From Chloroflexus aurantiacus J-10-fl (GTDB lineage Bacteria; Chloroflexota; Chloroflexia; Chloroflexales; Chloroflexaceae): DNA of 64,000 bases. Under the pieces are notes generated by a model, which was not told the DNA's origin, searched no databases, and worked only from the letters and a program-made list of their open reading frames with translations. A program made the translations under genes and the position numbers. Of the stretch, positions 25,847 to 34,482 are shown one piece after another; the first letter of the stretch is position 1, and each line of letters starts with the position of its first letter. The DNA lies in the NCBI RefSeq assembly GCF_000018865.1, contig NC_010175.1, forward strand, positions 4,216,001 through 4,280,000, written 5' to 3'.

Positions 25847-28665
25847 CAGCCTGTATTCTTCAATCCGGCAGCAATGCCGTTGATTGACATCAACAAAACC
25901 GTTTCCAATTCGCCCTGTTCTTCGGGCGGCGCAGCGCGCAATCGGCGGAGCAGTTCAATCTGGACAAAGCTGAGTGGATCGATGTACGGGTTGCGCTGCC
26001 GAATCGCCCGCTGAAGTACCGGTTGATGGGCCAACAGATCGTTGCGTTCGGTGATCTGACAGATCATACGTTCGGTGCGGCGGAATTCGCTCTCGATCCG
26101 CTGAAAGATCCGTTCGGCCAGATGACGATCCGGCACCAGGCTGGCGTAAGCGCGGGCAATGTTCATATCGGCTTTCAGCATGATCATCTGCGCGTTATCC
26201 AGCAGCGTGCTGAAAAAGGGCCAGTGCTGGTACATGGTGCGCAATAGATGCAGGTGATGCGGATCGGCTTCCACAAATGCTTCCAGCGCACTGCCCAGGC
26301 CAAACCAGCCCGGAATCGTGTGCCGACTCTGCATCCAGCTAAAGACCCATGGAATGGCCCGCAGGTCTTCGATCCGATCACTCTTGCGGCGCGAGACCGG
26401 ACGTGAGCCGATGCGTAGCCGGTTGAATTCGGCCACCGGTGTGGCACTGCGAAAATAGATCAGAAAATCCGGGTCTTCGTAAACCAGTTGCCGGTAGACA
26501 GTACGTGCCGTAGTCGCCATCTCCTCCATCGCGGCCAGCCAGGTTGGTTCGGGCTGCCGCGCCATGCCGGGAAAGCCCGCCCGCAACACGGCATTAACCA
26601 CCTGTTCGAGGTGACGATGGGCAGTCCGCGGATCGAGATAACGGTCTGAGATCATTTCACCCTGGTCAGTAACCTTGATCTGACCGTGGAGGGTTCCGGG
26701 TGGTTGGGCGAGGATGGCCTGTCCGGCAGGGCCGCCACCGCGGCCAACAGCGCCACCGCGGCCAACAGCGCCACCGCGGCCATGGAAGAGGCGCAAGCGG
26801 ACGCCGTGCCGATCTGTGACCGCTGTCAGTTCCACCTGTGCCCGGTAGAGTGCCCAGTTTGCAGCCACAAAGCCACCCTCTTTGTTGCTGTCGGAATAAC
26901 CGAGCATCACCTCTTGCAGGTTGTCGCGTAGCGCCAGATGCTCACGGTACACCGGCAAGCGGAGCAGTTCATCCAGGAGCGCCGGTGCGCGTTGCAGGTC
27001 GTCACCCGTTTCAAACAGCGGCACAATATGCAACTGACTGGCCTGACCGGGCTGGTAGAGACCGGCATCGCGGCAGAGCAGCAACACTGCCAGCAGATCG
27101 CTGACCTGACTGGTGGTCGAGATGATGTACGTCTGAAAGATTTCTGGGTCGAGCTGTTCGCTGATTGCCGCTATGACCCGAAAGGTGTGAATGGTTTCCG
27201 CCGTCGCCGGACTGAAATGACTGAGTCGGCTGGGCGTGAGTGGGCGCGGTCGGCGAATTTCCACGCTCAACACCGCAATCCGCTCTGCCTCATCGAGCGC
27301 TTCGTAATCGTCGACCACACCAGCAGCGGCCAGGATTTCGCTCAGGGCTGCTGTGTGCCGGCTGGCGTGCTGGCGCACGTCGAGGGTGGCCGTGTGCAGA
27401 TGGCAAACTGCCACGAGCGTTCGTACATCGCGCAACAGACCCTCGGCGATTAACGTACTGCCGTTATTGCGCAGACTGGCATCGATCAGGTCGAGATCGG
27501 CTAAGAGTTCGCGGCTATGGTAGTAGATGTCGGGTCGCCGTGCGAGCGGTGGATCGATCCCCCAACGAGGCGTGTAGTCCAACGTGTACTGAAGGGTGTT
27601 GTGCAGCCGGGCCTGAATAAAATGGCACAACTGGCGGTATGGCTCGCAGCGGTAATGCGGGTTGAGCGTCGCTGCTGCATCTGGCATCAACTCGCGATAT
27701 TCGGCGATGCGATCAATGATCGCCGTATCCACCTTCACCTGCTGCACCGATTGGCTCAAATCGGTGATCAGCCGATCAAGGCAATCTATCAGATAACGCA
27801 GCATTGCGCTCCGCATCAGCCGTACCGTCTCGACCGTTACCTCTGGCGTCACGAAGGGATTGCCGTCGCGATCCCCGCCCATCCAGCTTCCAAAGCGCAG
27901 AAATGGCGGCAGACGCCAGGGGTGATCCGGATATGCTGCTTGCAGCGCATCACTCATCTCACGATAGATGTGCGGTAGGAGTTCCCAGAGGACGGTTTGA
28001 AAGAAGAACAGTCCATTCTCCACTTCGTCGAGCACCGATGGTCGCCGATTACGCACATCATCGCTCTGCCACAACCCGACGATCTCCCGCTCGATGCGGG
28101 TAAGCGCGGCCTGCCGGTCGGCAGGTAAGACCAACCGCTCTCCAAATGTCAAATCGACCAGCGTATCAAAAATGCGCCGCAGTTTAATCAGGATTGTGCG
28201 CCGGCGCGACTCGGTCGGGTGCGCCGTCAACACCGGCATAATCAGCGCGTGATCCAGCCATTCCTGGATCGCAGGTGCCGGTACTCCGTGACGCTTCAGC
28301 AATTCGATAGCGTCGGCAATACTCTCGGCACGGGGGGCGGGCGCATGGCGTAGATCGCGCGCCCGCAAAACGCGCAGACGTTCAACCCCTTCCGCCAGAT
28401 TGACCAATCCAAAATAGAGCGTGAATGCCTTGACCAGACTGCGTAATTGTGGCAAATCCAGATCGGCAATCAATTGGGGAAGTGCCTGTGGATCGGTGTT
28501 GGTTGGTGCATTGCGGAGGTCTTTAGCCATCCGGCGCACCTGTTCCACCAGTGCCAGTGCTTCGCTACCGTGTTGACCGATAATGACCCGGCCAAGTGCA
28601 TCGCCTAGTGCGCGAATGTTTGCCGATAACAGATCATGTTCGTTAGCAGTGGTTCGTCCGCTCAT
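25846..28665 (-). CDS. ppc: Phosphoenolpyruvate carboxylase with a duplicated catalytic loop segment
   Basis: A 939-residue cytoplasmic enzyme that forms oxaloacetate from PEP and bicarbonate. Active-site elements are present: VLTAHPTESRRRTI with the catalytic His, VMLGYSDSNKEGG, and the glycine-rich FHGRGG loop. That loop reads FHGRGGAVGRGGAVGRGGGP, with six residues more than the usual FHGRGG(S/T)(I/V)GRGG. MSGRTTANEH is chosen as start because it lies five bases after the stop of the preceding phosphatase gene; a reading 17 codons longer would overlap that gene. The enzyme supplies C4 acids for the TCA cycle and, in Chloroflexus-like organisms, complements the 3-hydroxypropionate bi-cycle. 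Confidence 0.95.
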   Translation of the reverse strand: MSGRTTANEHDLLSANIRALGDALGRVIIGQHGSEALALVEQVRRMAKDLRNAPTNTDPQALPQLIADLDLPQLRSLVKAFTLYFGLVNLAEGVERLRVLRARDLRHAPAPRAESIADAIELLKRHGVPAPAIQEWLDHALIMPVLTAHPTESRRRTILIKLRRIFDTLVDLTFGERLVLPADRQAALTRIEREIVGLWQSDDVRNRRPSVLDEVENGLFFFQTVLWELLPHIYREMSDALQAAYPDHPWRLPPFLRFGSWMGGDRDGNPFVTPEVTVETVRLMRSAMLRYLIDCLDRLITDLSQSVQQVKVDTAIIDRIAEYRELMPDAAATLNPHYRCEPYRQLCHFIQARLHNTLQYTLDYTPRWGIDPPLARRPDIYYHSRELLADLDLIDASLRNNGSTLIAEGLLRDVRTLVAVCHLHTATLDVRQHASRHTAALSEILAAAGVVDDYEALDEAERIAVLSVEIRRPRPLTPSRLSHFSPATAETIHTFRVIAAISEQLDPEIFQTYIISTTSQVSDLLAVLLLCRDAGLYQPGQASQLHIVPLFETGDDLQRAPALLDELLRLPVYREHLALRDNLQEVMLGYSDSNKEGGFVAANWALYRAQVELTAVTDRHGVRLRLFHGRGGAVGRGGAVGRGGGPAGQAILAQPPGTLHGQIKVTDQGEMISDRYLDPRTAHRHLEQVVNAVLRAGFPGMARQPEPTWLAAMEEMATTARTVYRQLVYEDPDFLIYFRSATPVAEFNRLRIGSRPVSRRKSDRIEDLRAIPWVFSWMQSRHTIPGWFGLGSALEAFVEADPHHLHLLRTMYQHWPFFSTLLDNAQMIMLKADMNIARAYASLVPDRHLAERIFQRIESEFRRTERMICQITERNDLLAHQPVLQRAIRQRNPYIDPLSFVQIELLRRLRAAPPEEQGELETVLLMSINGIAAGLKNTG
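26735..26781 (-). repeat. 18-bp tandem repeat inside ppc
   Basis: CCACCGCGGCCAACAGCG occurs at 26735-26752 and 26753-26770 without change, followed by 11 bases of a third copy. It encodes the repeated GRGGAV residues at about 628-645 of PEP carboxylase. Confidence 0.95.
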
Positions 28666-28669
28666 ACGT

Positions 28670-29299
28670 TTACTCGCCGCCTTCCGCCACCAGTTCCTCA
28701 AGGTGGGCGACATCATTCATCCGTAATAGCCGCCAGCCACTTCGCCCGCGGACGATTTCGCTCAACGAACCATTGTCGAGCCACAATTTGCTAAAGTTTG
28801 CCAGATCGAGACCGATGATGTGACAGAACAAGGCGCGGATGGAGCCGCCATGCGAAACCACGATAATCGTCTCACCATTGCGGTGAGCGGCCTCGATCCG
28901 GGCAAACGCCCGCAGCACCCTTGCTTGCAATTGGGCATAACTTTCGCCGCCGAGACGCACAGTTCGTGCCGGGTCGCGGTCGTATTCGCGCATATGGTCG
29001 GGGAAGCGCTGATAGAGTTCGTCGGGGGTTAGCCCTTCCCATAACCCGACATCAATCTCGCGCAAATCCGGCATAGCAACCGGTTGCAGATTGACGTGTG
29101 ACCCAATAATCTCGGCTGTCTCCCATGCGCGGGGCAGATCGCTACTGTACAGAGCAACTGCCCCGCTCCGAACCAATCGTATCCCTGCCCGTCGGGCCTG
29201 TTCGCGCCCACGCTCGTTGAGCGGTATCGGCGCGTGACCCTGGTACTGTAACGTTTGATTCCACGGCGTCTCGCCGTGTCGCACAAGAATGAGACGCAT
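28670..29299 (-). CDS. Histidine phosphatase family protein (GpmB/CobC-like)
   Basis: A 209-residue phosphatase of the phosphoglycerate-mutase superfamily. The catalytic RHG motif appears as LVRHGETPWN (Arg7-His8-Gly9), the second catalytic histidine as VSHGGSIRALF, and the acid region as REIDVGLWEGLTPDELYQRF. Members range from phosphoglycerate mutase-like to alpha-ribazole phosphatase; the substrate cannot be fixed from sequence. It lies between the acyl-CoA dehydrogenase (39 bases upstream) and PEP carboxylase (5 bases downstream), so it belongs to the same minus-strand operon. Confidence 0.88.
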   Translation of the reverse strand: MRLILVRHGETPWNQTLQYQGHAPIPLNERGREQARRAGIRLVRSGAVALYSSDLPRAWETAEIIGSHVNLQPVAMPDLREIDVGLWEGLTPDELYQRFPDHMREYDRDPARTVRLGGESYAQLQARVLRAFARIEAAHRNGETIIVVSHGGSIRALFCHIIGLDLANFSKLWLDNGSLSEIVRGRSGWRLLRMNDVAHLEELVAEGGE

Positions 29300-29338
29300 A
29301 ACTCCTGTTGGGCGACGCAGCGCCGCCGTCTACTCTGA

Positions 29339-30478
29339 TCAGCGTACCAGTTCGCGGCTGATCACGAGGCGCTGAATCTCACTTGTCCCTTCGTAAATCT
29401 CGGTAATCTTCGCGTCACGGAAGAACCGTTCCACCGGATACTCTTTCGAGTAGCCGTTTGAACCGTGCAGTTGCACCGCCTTCGTCGCCACCCACATCGC
29501 CGTCTCGGAAGCAAAGAGCTTCGCCATCGAGGCGTCTTTGATGAAATCAAGCCCCTGATCTTTGCGCCAGGCGGCTTCGTAGGTGAGCAGACGGGCCGCT
29601 TTGATACGGGTTGCCATATCGGCCAGCGTAAAGCCGACGGCCTGGAATTCGTGGATCGGTTTGCCGAATTGTTCACGAACTTTGCTGTACTCCAGTGCCG
29701 CCTCGAACGCGCCTTGCGCAATCCCGACCGCCTGTGCCGCAATCCCGATGCGACCGGCGTTGAGAATCGTCATCGCAATCTTGAAACCCTGACCCTCTTC
29801 GCCGAGCCGCCGCCACGCCGGTATGCGGTAGTCGTCATACGCCATCTGGCAGCTATGTGCACTGCGAATGCCGAGCTTGTTCTCGACTTTGACCACCCGA
29901 CAACCTGGCGCGTGGGTGTCAACCAGAAATGCGGTGATGCCTTTCGTACCCTTGCTGGGGTCGGTCATCGCCATCAAGATAATGGTGTCGGCGTGATCAC
30001 CGTTAGTAACCCAGTTCTTGACGCCGTTGATAACGTAATAGTCGCCATCGCGCACAGCAGTTGTTCGTTGGGCTGCGGCGTCCGAACCGGCGCCCGGTTC
30101 ACTGAGCGAGAATGCCCCAAGCATCCGCCCACTTGCCAGCGGTACCAGCAGCTCACGCTTCTGCTCTTCGGTGCCAAACTTCTCGATCCCGTAGCACACC
30201 AGCGAGTTATTCACCGAGGCGATCACACCCAGTGACGGATCAACCCGCGAGAGTTCTTCAATCACTATCGCATACGAGACATAATCCATTCCGGCGCCAC
30301 CGTACTCTTCGCTAACGGCGACACCCATCAGACCGAGTTCACCCATTTTGCGCACCAATTCGGCAGGCCAGCGGGCATGTTCATCACGTTCAGCGACAGT
30401 TGGTTTGGCCTCTTTCTCGGCAAACTGGCGCACCATGTCGCGGAGCATCTGCTGATCTTCGGTAAGCTGGAACTCCAT
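29339..30478 (-). CDS. Acyl-CoA dehydrogenase
   Basis: A 379-residue FAD enzyme that oxidises acyl-CoA to trans-2-enoyl-CoA and passes electrons to ETF. The start is [10 protein letters not shown], preceded by AAGGAGG. Family signatures are [16 protein letters not shown] (FAD binding), [14 protein letters not shown], the [17 protein letters not shown] helix and the C-terminal [18 protein letters not shown]. The glutamate in YEGTSE is the usual catalytic base of the short/medium-chain group. Chain specificity cannot be read off. It is the first of four closely spaced minus-strand genes ending with tsaC/sua5. Confidence 0.93.
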   Translation of the reverse strand: MEFQLTEDQQMLRDMVRQFAEKEAKPTVAERDEHARWPAELVRKMGELGLMGVAVSEEYGGAGMDYVSYAIVIEELSRVDPSLGVIASVNNSLVCYGIEKFGTEEQKRELLVPLASGRMLGAFSLSEPGAGSDAAAQRTTAVRDGDYYVINGVKNWVTNGDHADTIILMAMTDPSKGTKGITAFLVDTHAPGCRVVKVENKLGIRSAHSCQMAYDDYRIPAWRRLGEEGQGFKIAMTILNAGRIGIAAQAVGIAQGAFEAALEYSKVREQFGKPIHEFQAVGFTLADMATRIKAARLLTYEAAWRKDQGLDFIKDASMAKLFASETAMWVATKAVQLHGSNGYSKEYPVERFFRDAKITEIYEGTSEIQRLVISRELVR

Positions 30479-30547
30479 GATCGCCTCCTTCATTCGTATT
30501 TGCGCTTGCGCTGACCGCTATATCCCATTCTACGCGAGCTGTTCACC

Positions 30548-31315
30548 TCAAGCAAGCGTTGTCAGCCATTCACGCAGCAGCTCGCTTAGCTGATCGGGCG
30601 CTTCCAACATTGGCATATGGCCGACATTGGCCAGGAGATGGTGTGGTACGCCAAGCCCGCTCGCCAGTTCGGCGCCGAGTTTGGGCGGGGTAAGGCGGTC
30701 GTCGCTGCCGGTGATCACCAGCGCCGGGCAGTGGATGTCACCGAGCCGGTTCCGCACGTCGAACCCATCGCACGCCTGAAAATCGGCCAGCAGAATCGCC
30801 GGGTCAAGCGCGGCGTATTCGGCCCTGGCTTCAGCAAAAAGCGTTGGGTCGGCGGCAGGGCTAAAGAGCCAGGTAACCAGTGTGGTGATGGTTGCCTGTC
30901 GGGTAGCCTCGTCGCCGGCCAACCCATCGAGCAGCGCAGGAGCAACTCGCAAACGGGCAGCACTGCCGAACAGGCCCAGACCGGCAACGATCTGCGGCGT
31001 CGTGATTGCAAGCTGCAAGGCAATCGCTCCGCCCATCGAATGACCGATAATCAGGGCTGGTGGTAGGGCAAGTGCCTGGTGAAGCGCAGCGATCTGCGCT
31101 GCATAGCGTTCAATCGTAATCGGGCCGGCCAGTGGTGACCGACCGTGACCCGGCAGGTCAACGGCGATAAACTGAACTGTTGGCGGCAACAGGGCAAATA
31201 GCCGGCCCCAATGGCGACCACTCCCCCCGGCACCGTGAACAAAAATCAACGGCACCCCGTTCGTGCCTCGCCGCATCACAAACAGATCGCCGGCTGTTGT
31301 CGTCACGAGTGGCAT
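30548..31315 (-). CDS. Alpha/beta-fold hydrolase
   Basis: A 255-residue cytoplasmic hydrolase. The oxyanion region FVHGAGGSGRHW, the nucleophile elbow IGHSMGGAIAL (Ser in GHSMG), the acid in VITGSDDRLTPP and the C-terminal His in ANVGHMPMLEAP complete a Ser-Asp-His triad. The substrate is unknown; relatives include lactonases, esterases and haloperoxidase-like enzymes. The ATG overlaps the stop of the pterin dehydratase gene (TGATG), and the acyl-CoA dehydrogenase starts 69 bases later. Confidence 0.9.
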   Translation of the reverse strand: MPLVTTTAGDLFVMRRGTNGVPLIFVHGAGGSGRHWGRLFALLPPTVQFIAVDLPGHGRSPLAGPITIERYAAQIAALHQALALPPALIIGHSMGGAIALQLAITTPQIVAGLGLFGSAARLRVAPALLDGLAGDEATRQATITTLVTWLFSPAADPTLFAEARAEYAALDPAILLADFQACDGFDVRNRLGDIHCPALVITGSDDRLTPPKLGAELASGLGVPHHLLANVGHMPMLEAPDQLSELLREWLTTLA

Positions 31316-31596
31316 CAGCCCATAATCTCATCAATCGCGGCGGCCAACGCAAAGTCCTTCTCGGTCAACCCGCCGGCATCGTGGGTGGTGAGCGCCAGTC
31401 GCACCCGGTTATAACGAATATCAATATCGGGGTGATGGCCGGCAGCCTCAGCCAGAAACGCAACGTGGGTCACGAACGCAATCGCCGCCGGAAAATTAGC
31501 TAACCGAAAAGTACGGACAATCTCGTTGTTCTCAAGGCTCCAATCGGGTCGCTGAGCCAACTGTTCGGCAATTTCAGCTTCGCTTAAGCGTGGCAT
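31315..31596 (-). CDS. Pterin-4a-carbinolamine dehydratase
   Basis: A 93-residue enzyme that dehydrates 4a-hydroxytetrahydrobiopterin. The family signature is present as AEAAGHHPDIDIRYNRV, with the two adjacent active-site histidines, followed by LTTHDAGGLTEKDFALA. The ATG at 31596 is chosen over a GTG three codons earlier because AAGGAG is better spaced from it. It is commonly linked to aromatic amino-acid hydroxylases or molybdopterin metabolism; neither is nearby. It shares one base with the hydrolase start. Confidence 0.93.
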   Translation of the reverse strand: MPRLSEAEIAEQLAQRPDWSLENNEIVRTFRLANFPAAIAFVTHVAFLAEAAGHHPDIDIRYNRVRLALTTHDAGGLTEKDFALAAAIDEIMG

Positions 31597-31826
31597 AGGA
31601 AACACTACTCCTTGTGACTATCTAACGGGTAGATTGAGAGCGTTATCGCTGATAATGATACCACACTACGCCGGGCAACAAACGCTACTCGTCCAGGTCT
31701 CGCATCCGTATGTTTCGGATTTGGTGTATAGACGCATCACTTCCGTGTCCATCTGCCAGGGGCGTATAGCATACGCCGGCCACCTGCTCGCCCCTGCCAA
31801 TCCAGAGAGGGATCAAAGCGGAAGAC

Positions 31827-32576
31827 TCACGGCAGTTCGGCCAACCGTCGGATCAGACTGGCAAAACTCTCGAACGGAAACGCACCACGCACAATCCGAC
31901 CGTTAATGATAAAGTTCGGCGTTGAGTTAATTCCCAGGCGGGTAGCCGTCTCAACCTCGGCGATGATAGTCGCCTCAGTCGCCGGATCGTCGAGACAGGC
32001 ACGCAACTGCGCTGTATCCACACCGAGTTTTCCGGCCAGCTCGATCAACACATCCCGGTCACGATTGGGCACCCCGCCCCACTCAACATTGTGGGTTTGA
32101 AACAGCATCTCATACACCGGCCAGAACTGCCCCTGTGCAGCGGCGCAATGGGCCACGCCGGCTGCCAGTAATGCCGAAGGGTGGATCGAAGTCAGCGGAA
32201 AGTCACGTACAACGAGCCTGACAACGCCAGTTTCAACGAATTCGCGCACAATCCGGGGGCGCGACTCACTAACGAAGCGGGCACAAAATGGACACTCATA
32301 ATCGGTAAACTCGATCATAAGCACCGGTGCATTCGGATCACCCATCGCCCGTGGATCGTCGTCGGTGAGCTTCAGCAGTTCGACCAAATCAACAGGTGGC
32401 GCAGGAGTAGGTGTCGGACGGCTCAGTTCAGTTGGGGCCGGGGGAACGGTAGGCAAACCTTGCAAGGCTACCTGAGTCTGGCGAAGTTCCACTGCCGAGC
32501 GGGTCGGTACTGGTGGTACTGCACTGCCACAGCCGGTCACAACGAACACGAGTATCAGGAGTAAAGAAAAGCGCAT
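31827..32576 (-). CDS. DsbA/thioredoxin-fold lipoprotein (disulfide oxidoreductase-like)
   Basis: A 249-residue exported protein. MRFSLLLILVFVVTGCGS gives a lipoprotein signal with Cys16; a reading 13 codons longer would spoil this short n-region, so the internal ATG is preferred although its ribosome site is weak. After a Pro/Thr-rich linker, the thioredoxin-fold domain starts near residue 65 with DDPRAMGDPNAPVLMIEFTD. The active site is YECPFC (Cys95, Cys98), as in the BdbD/DsbA-like (Thioredoxin_4) group. The C-terminal LGINSTPNFIINGRIVRGAF supplies the cis-Pro loop. It probably forms or isomerises disulfides in secreted proteins. Confidence 0.9.
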   Translation of the reverse strand: MRFSLLLILVFVVTGCGSAVPPVPTRSAVELRQTQVALQGLPTVPPAPTELSRPTPTPAPPVDLVELLKLTDDDPRAMGDPNAPVLMIEFTDYECPFCARFVSESRPRIVREFVETGVVRLVVRDFPLTSIHPSALLAAGVAHCAAAQGQFWPVYEMLFQTHNVEWGGVPNRDRDVLIELAGKLGVDTAQLRACLDDPATEATIIAEVETATRLGINSTPNFIINGRIVRGAFPFESFASLIRRLAELP

Positions 32577-32749
32577 AATTTTGTCGTGAAGGTAATATAC
32601 TGGAACGTATTTCATACAAACTGAGTGGCCGTGCTACCCGACCATCGCACAGGCGCATGAACCCTTGCCAATCACTAACGACAGTATATCATGCTCCCAG
32701 TCTACCGGTATGGCAGCGAGGAGTGTTAACGACTGCCTCCAGTGCCATC

Positions 32750-34419
32750 ACGTACTGGCGTGGATACAGCTTCCCGACCGGATTGCCCGTGTTGCAGCGT
32801 TTGGAGTGCGGCAGCCACGCTGCCGCGCCAACCGTCCTCTTGCCCAGGCGCGTGGTGCAGCGCATACCCATACCAATCCGCACCCCTGCTGACCGAAATG
32901 CACGAGCGCGGACTGGCGACCTTTTCCCGCTCACACCGTAGAATCACCGCTGGCGTGGATACAGCTTCCCGACCAGGTTGCCCGTGTCGCGAGTTTGGAG
33001 TGCGGCAGCCACGCTGCCGCGCCAACCGTCCTCTTGCCCAGGCGCGTGGTGCAGCGCATACCCATACCAATCCGCACCCCTGCTGACCGAAATGCACGAG
33101 CGCGGACTGGCGACCTTTTCCCGCTCACACCGTAGAATCACCCGCTGGCGTGGATACAGCTTCCCGACCAGGTTGCCCGTGTCGCGAGTTTGGAGTGCGG
33201 CAGCCATGCTGCCGCACAGCCGTCCTCTTGCGCAGACGCGGGTCGCAGCGCGTACCCATACCGATCCGCACCCCTGCTGACCGAAATGCACGAGCGCGGA
33301 CTGGCGACCTTTTCCCGCTCACACCGTAGAATCACCCGCTGGCGTGGATACAGCTTCCCGACCAGGTTGCCCGTGTTGCAGCGTTTGGAGTGCGGCAGCC
33401 ATGCTGCCGCACAGCCGTACTCTTGCGCAAACGCGGGTCGCAGCGCATACCCATACCAATCCGCCCCCCTGCTGACCGAAATGCACGAGCGCGGACTGGC
33501 GACCTTTTCCCGCTTACACCGTAGAATCACCCGCTGGTGTGGATGCAGCTTCCCGACCAGGTTGCCCGTGTCGCGAGTTTGGAGTGCGGCAGCCATGCTG
33601 CCGCACAGCCGTACTCTTGCGCAAACGCGGGTCGCAGCGCGTACCCATACCAATCCGCCCCCCTGCTGACCGAAATGCACGAGCGCGGACTGGCGACCTT
33701 TTCCCGCTTACACCGTAGAATCACCCGCTGGCGTGGATACAGCTTCCCGACCAGGTTGCCCGTGTCGCGAGTTTGGAGTGCGGCAGCCATGCTGCCGCAC
33801 CGCCATCCTCTTGCCCAGGCGCGTGGTGCAGCGCATACCCATACCGATCCGCCCCACTGCTGACCGAAATGCACGAATACAGGCCAACAGCCTTTCGCTG
33901 CCCACACCGTAGGAACACCCGCTGGTGTGGATGCAGCTTCCCGACCAGGTTGCCCGTGTCGCGAGTTTGGAGTGCGGCAGCCATGCTGCCGCACAGCCGT
34001 CCTCTTGCGCAGACGCGGGTCGCAGCGCGTACCCATACCGATCCGCCCCCCTGCTGACCGAAATGCACGAGCGCGGACTGGCGACCTTTTCCCGCTCACA
34101 CCGTAGAATCACCCGCTGGCGTGGATACAGCTTCCCGACCAGGTTGCCCGTGTCGCGAGTTTGGAGTGCGGCAGCCACGCTGCCGCGCCAACCATCCTCT
34201 TGCCCAGGCGCGTGGTGCAGCGCATACCCATACCGATCCGCCCCACTGCTGACCGAAATGCACGAGCGCGGACTGGCGACCTTTTCCCGCTCACACCGTA
34301 GAATCACCCGCTGGCGTGGATACAGCTTCCCGACCAGGTTGCCCGTGTTGCAGCGTTTGGAGTGCGGCAGCCATGCTGCCGCACAGCCGTCCTCTTGCGC
34401 AGACGCGGGTTGCAGCGCA
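32750..34419. repeat. Tandem array of a 194-195 bp unit (8 full copies plus a partial)
   Basis: Taking TGGATACAGC/TGGATGCAGC as the phase marker, units begin at 32761, 32956, 33151, 33345, 33540, 33734, 33928, 34122 and 34317, a constant 194-195 bp spacing. Each unit has the hairpin core GCGGCAGC-CAT/CAC-GCTGCCGC, a TGCAGCGCATACCCATACC-like stretch and ACCGAAATGCACGAGCGCGG. The last copy stops at about 34419 and abuts a palindrome. Apparent long readings run through the array on both strands, but they change frame with the 194/195 period, lack ribosome sites and look like no protein, so it is judged non-coding. Confidence 0.95.
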
Positions 34420-34447
34420 GTAGGGGCGACGCATGCGTCGCCCCTAC
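34420..34447. repeat. Perfect 28-bp GTAGGGGC palindrome
   Basis: GTAGGGGCGACGCA followed by its exact complement TGCGTCGCCCCTAC. It lies at the junction between the 194-bp array and the 3' end of the pucC gene and may end transcription of either. Confidence 0.9.
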
Positions 34448-34482
34448 AACTCGACACCAACGTGTTGACCGACTGCCACCCT

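Noticed and set aside
32750-34419. Possible CRISPR array
   Set aside because: The units are tandem 194-195 bp repeats without unique spacers of constant size, and no cas gene is present.
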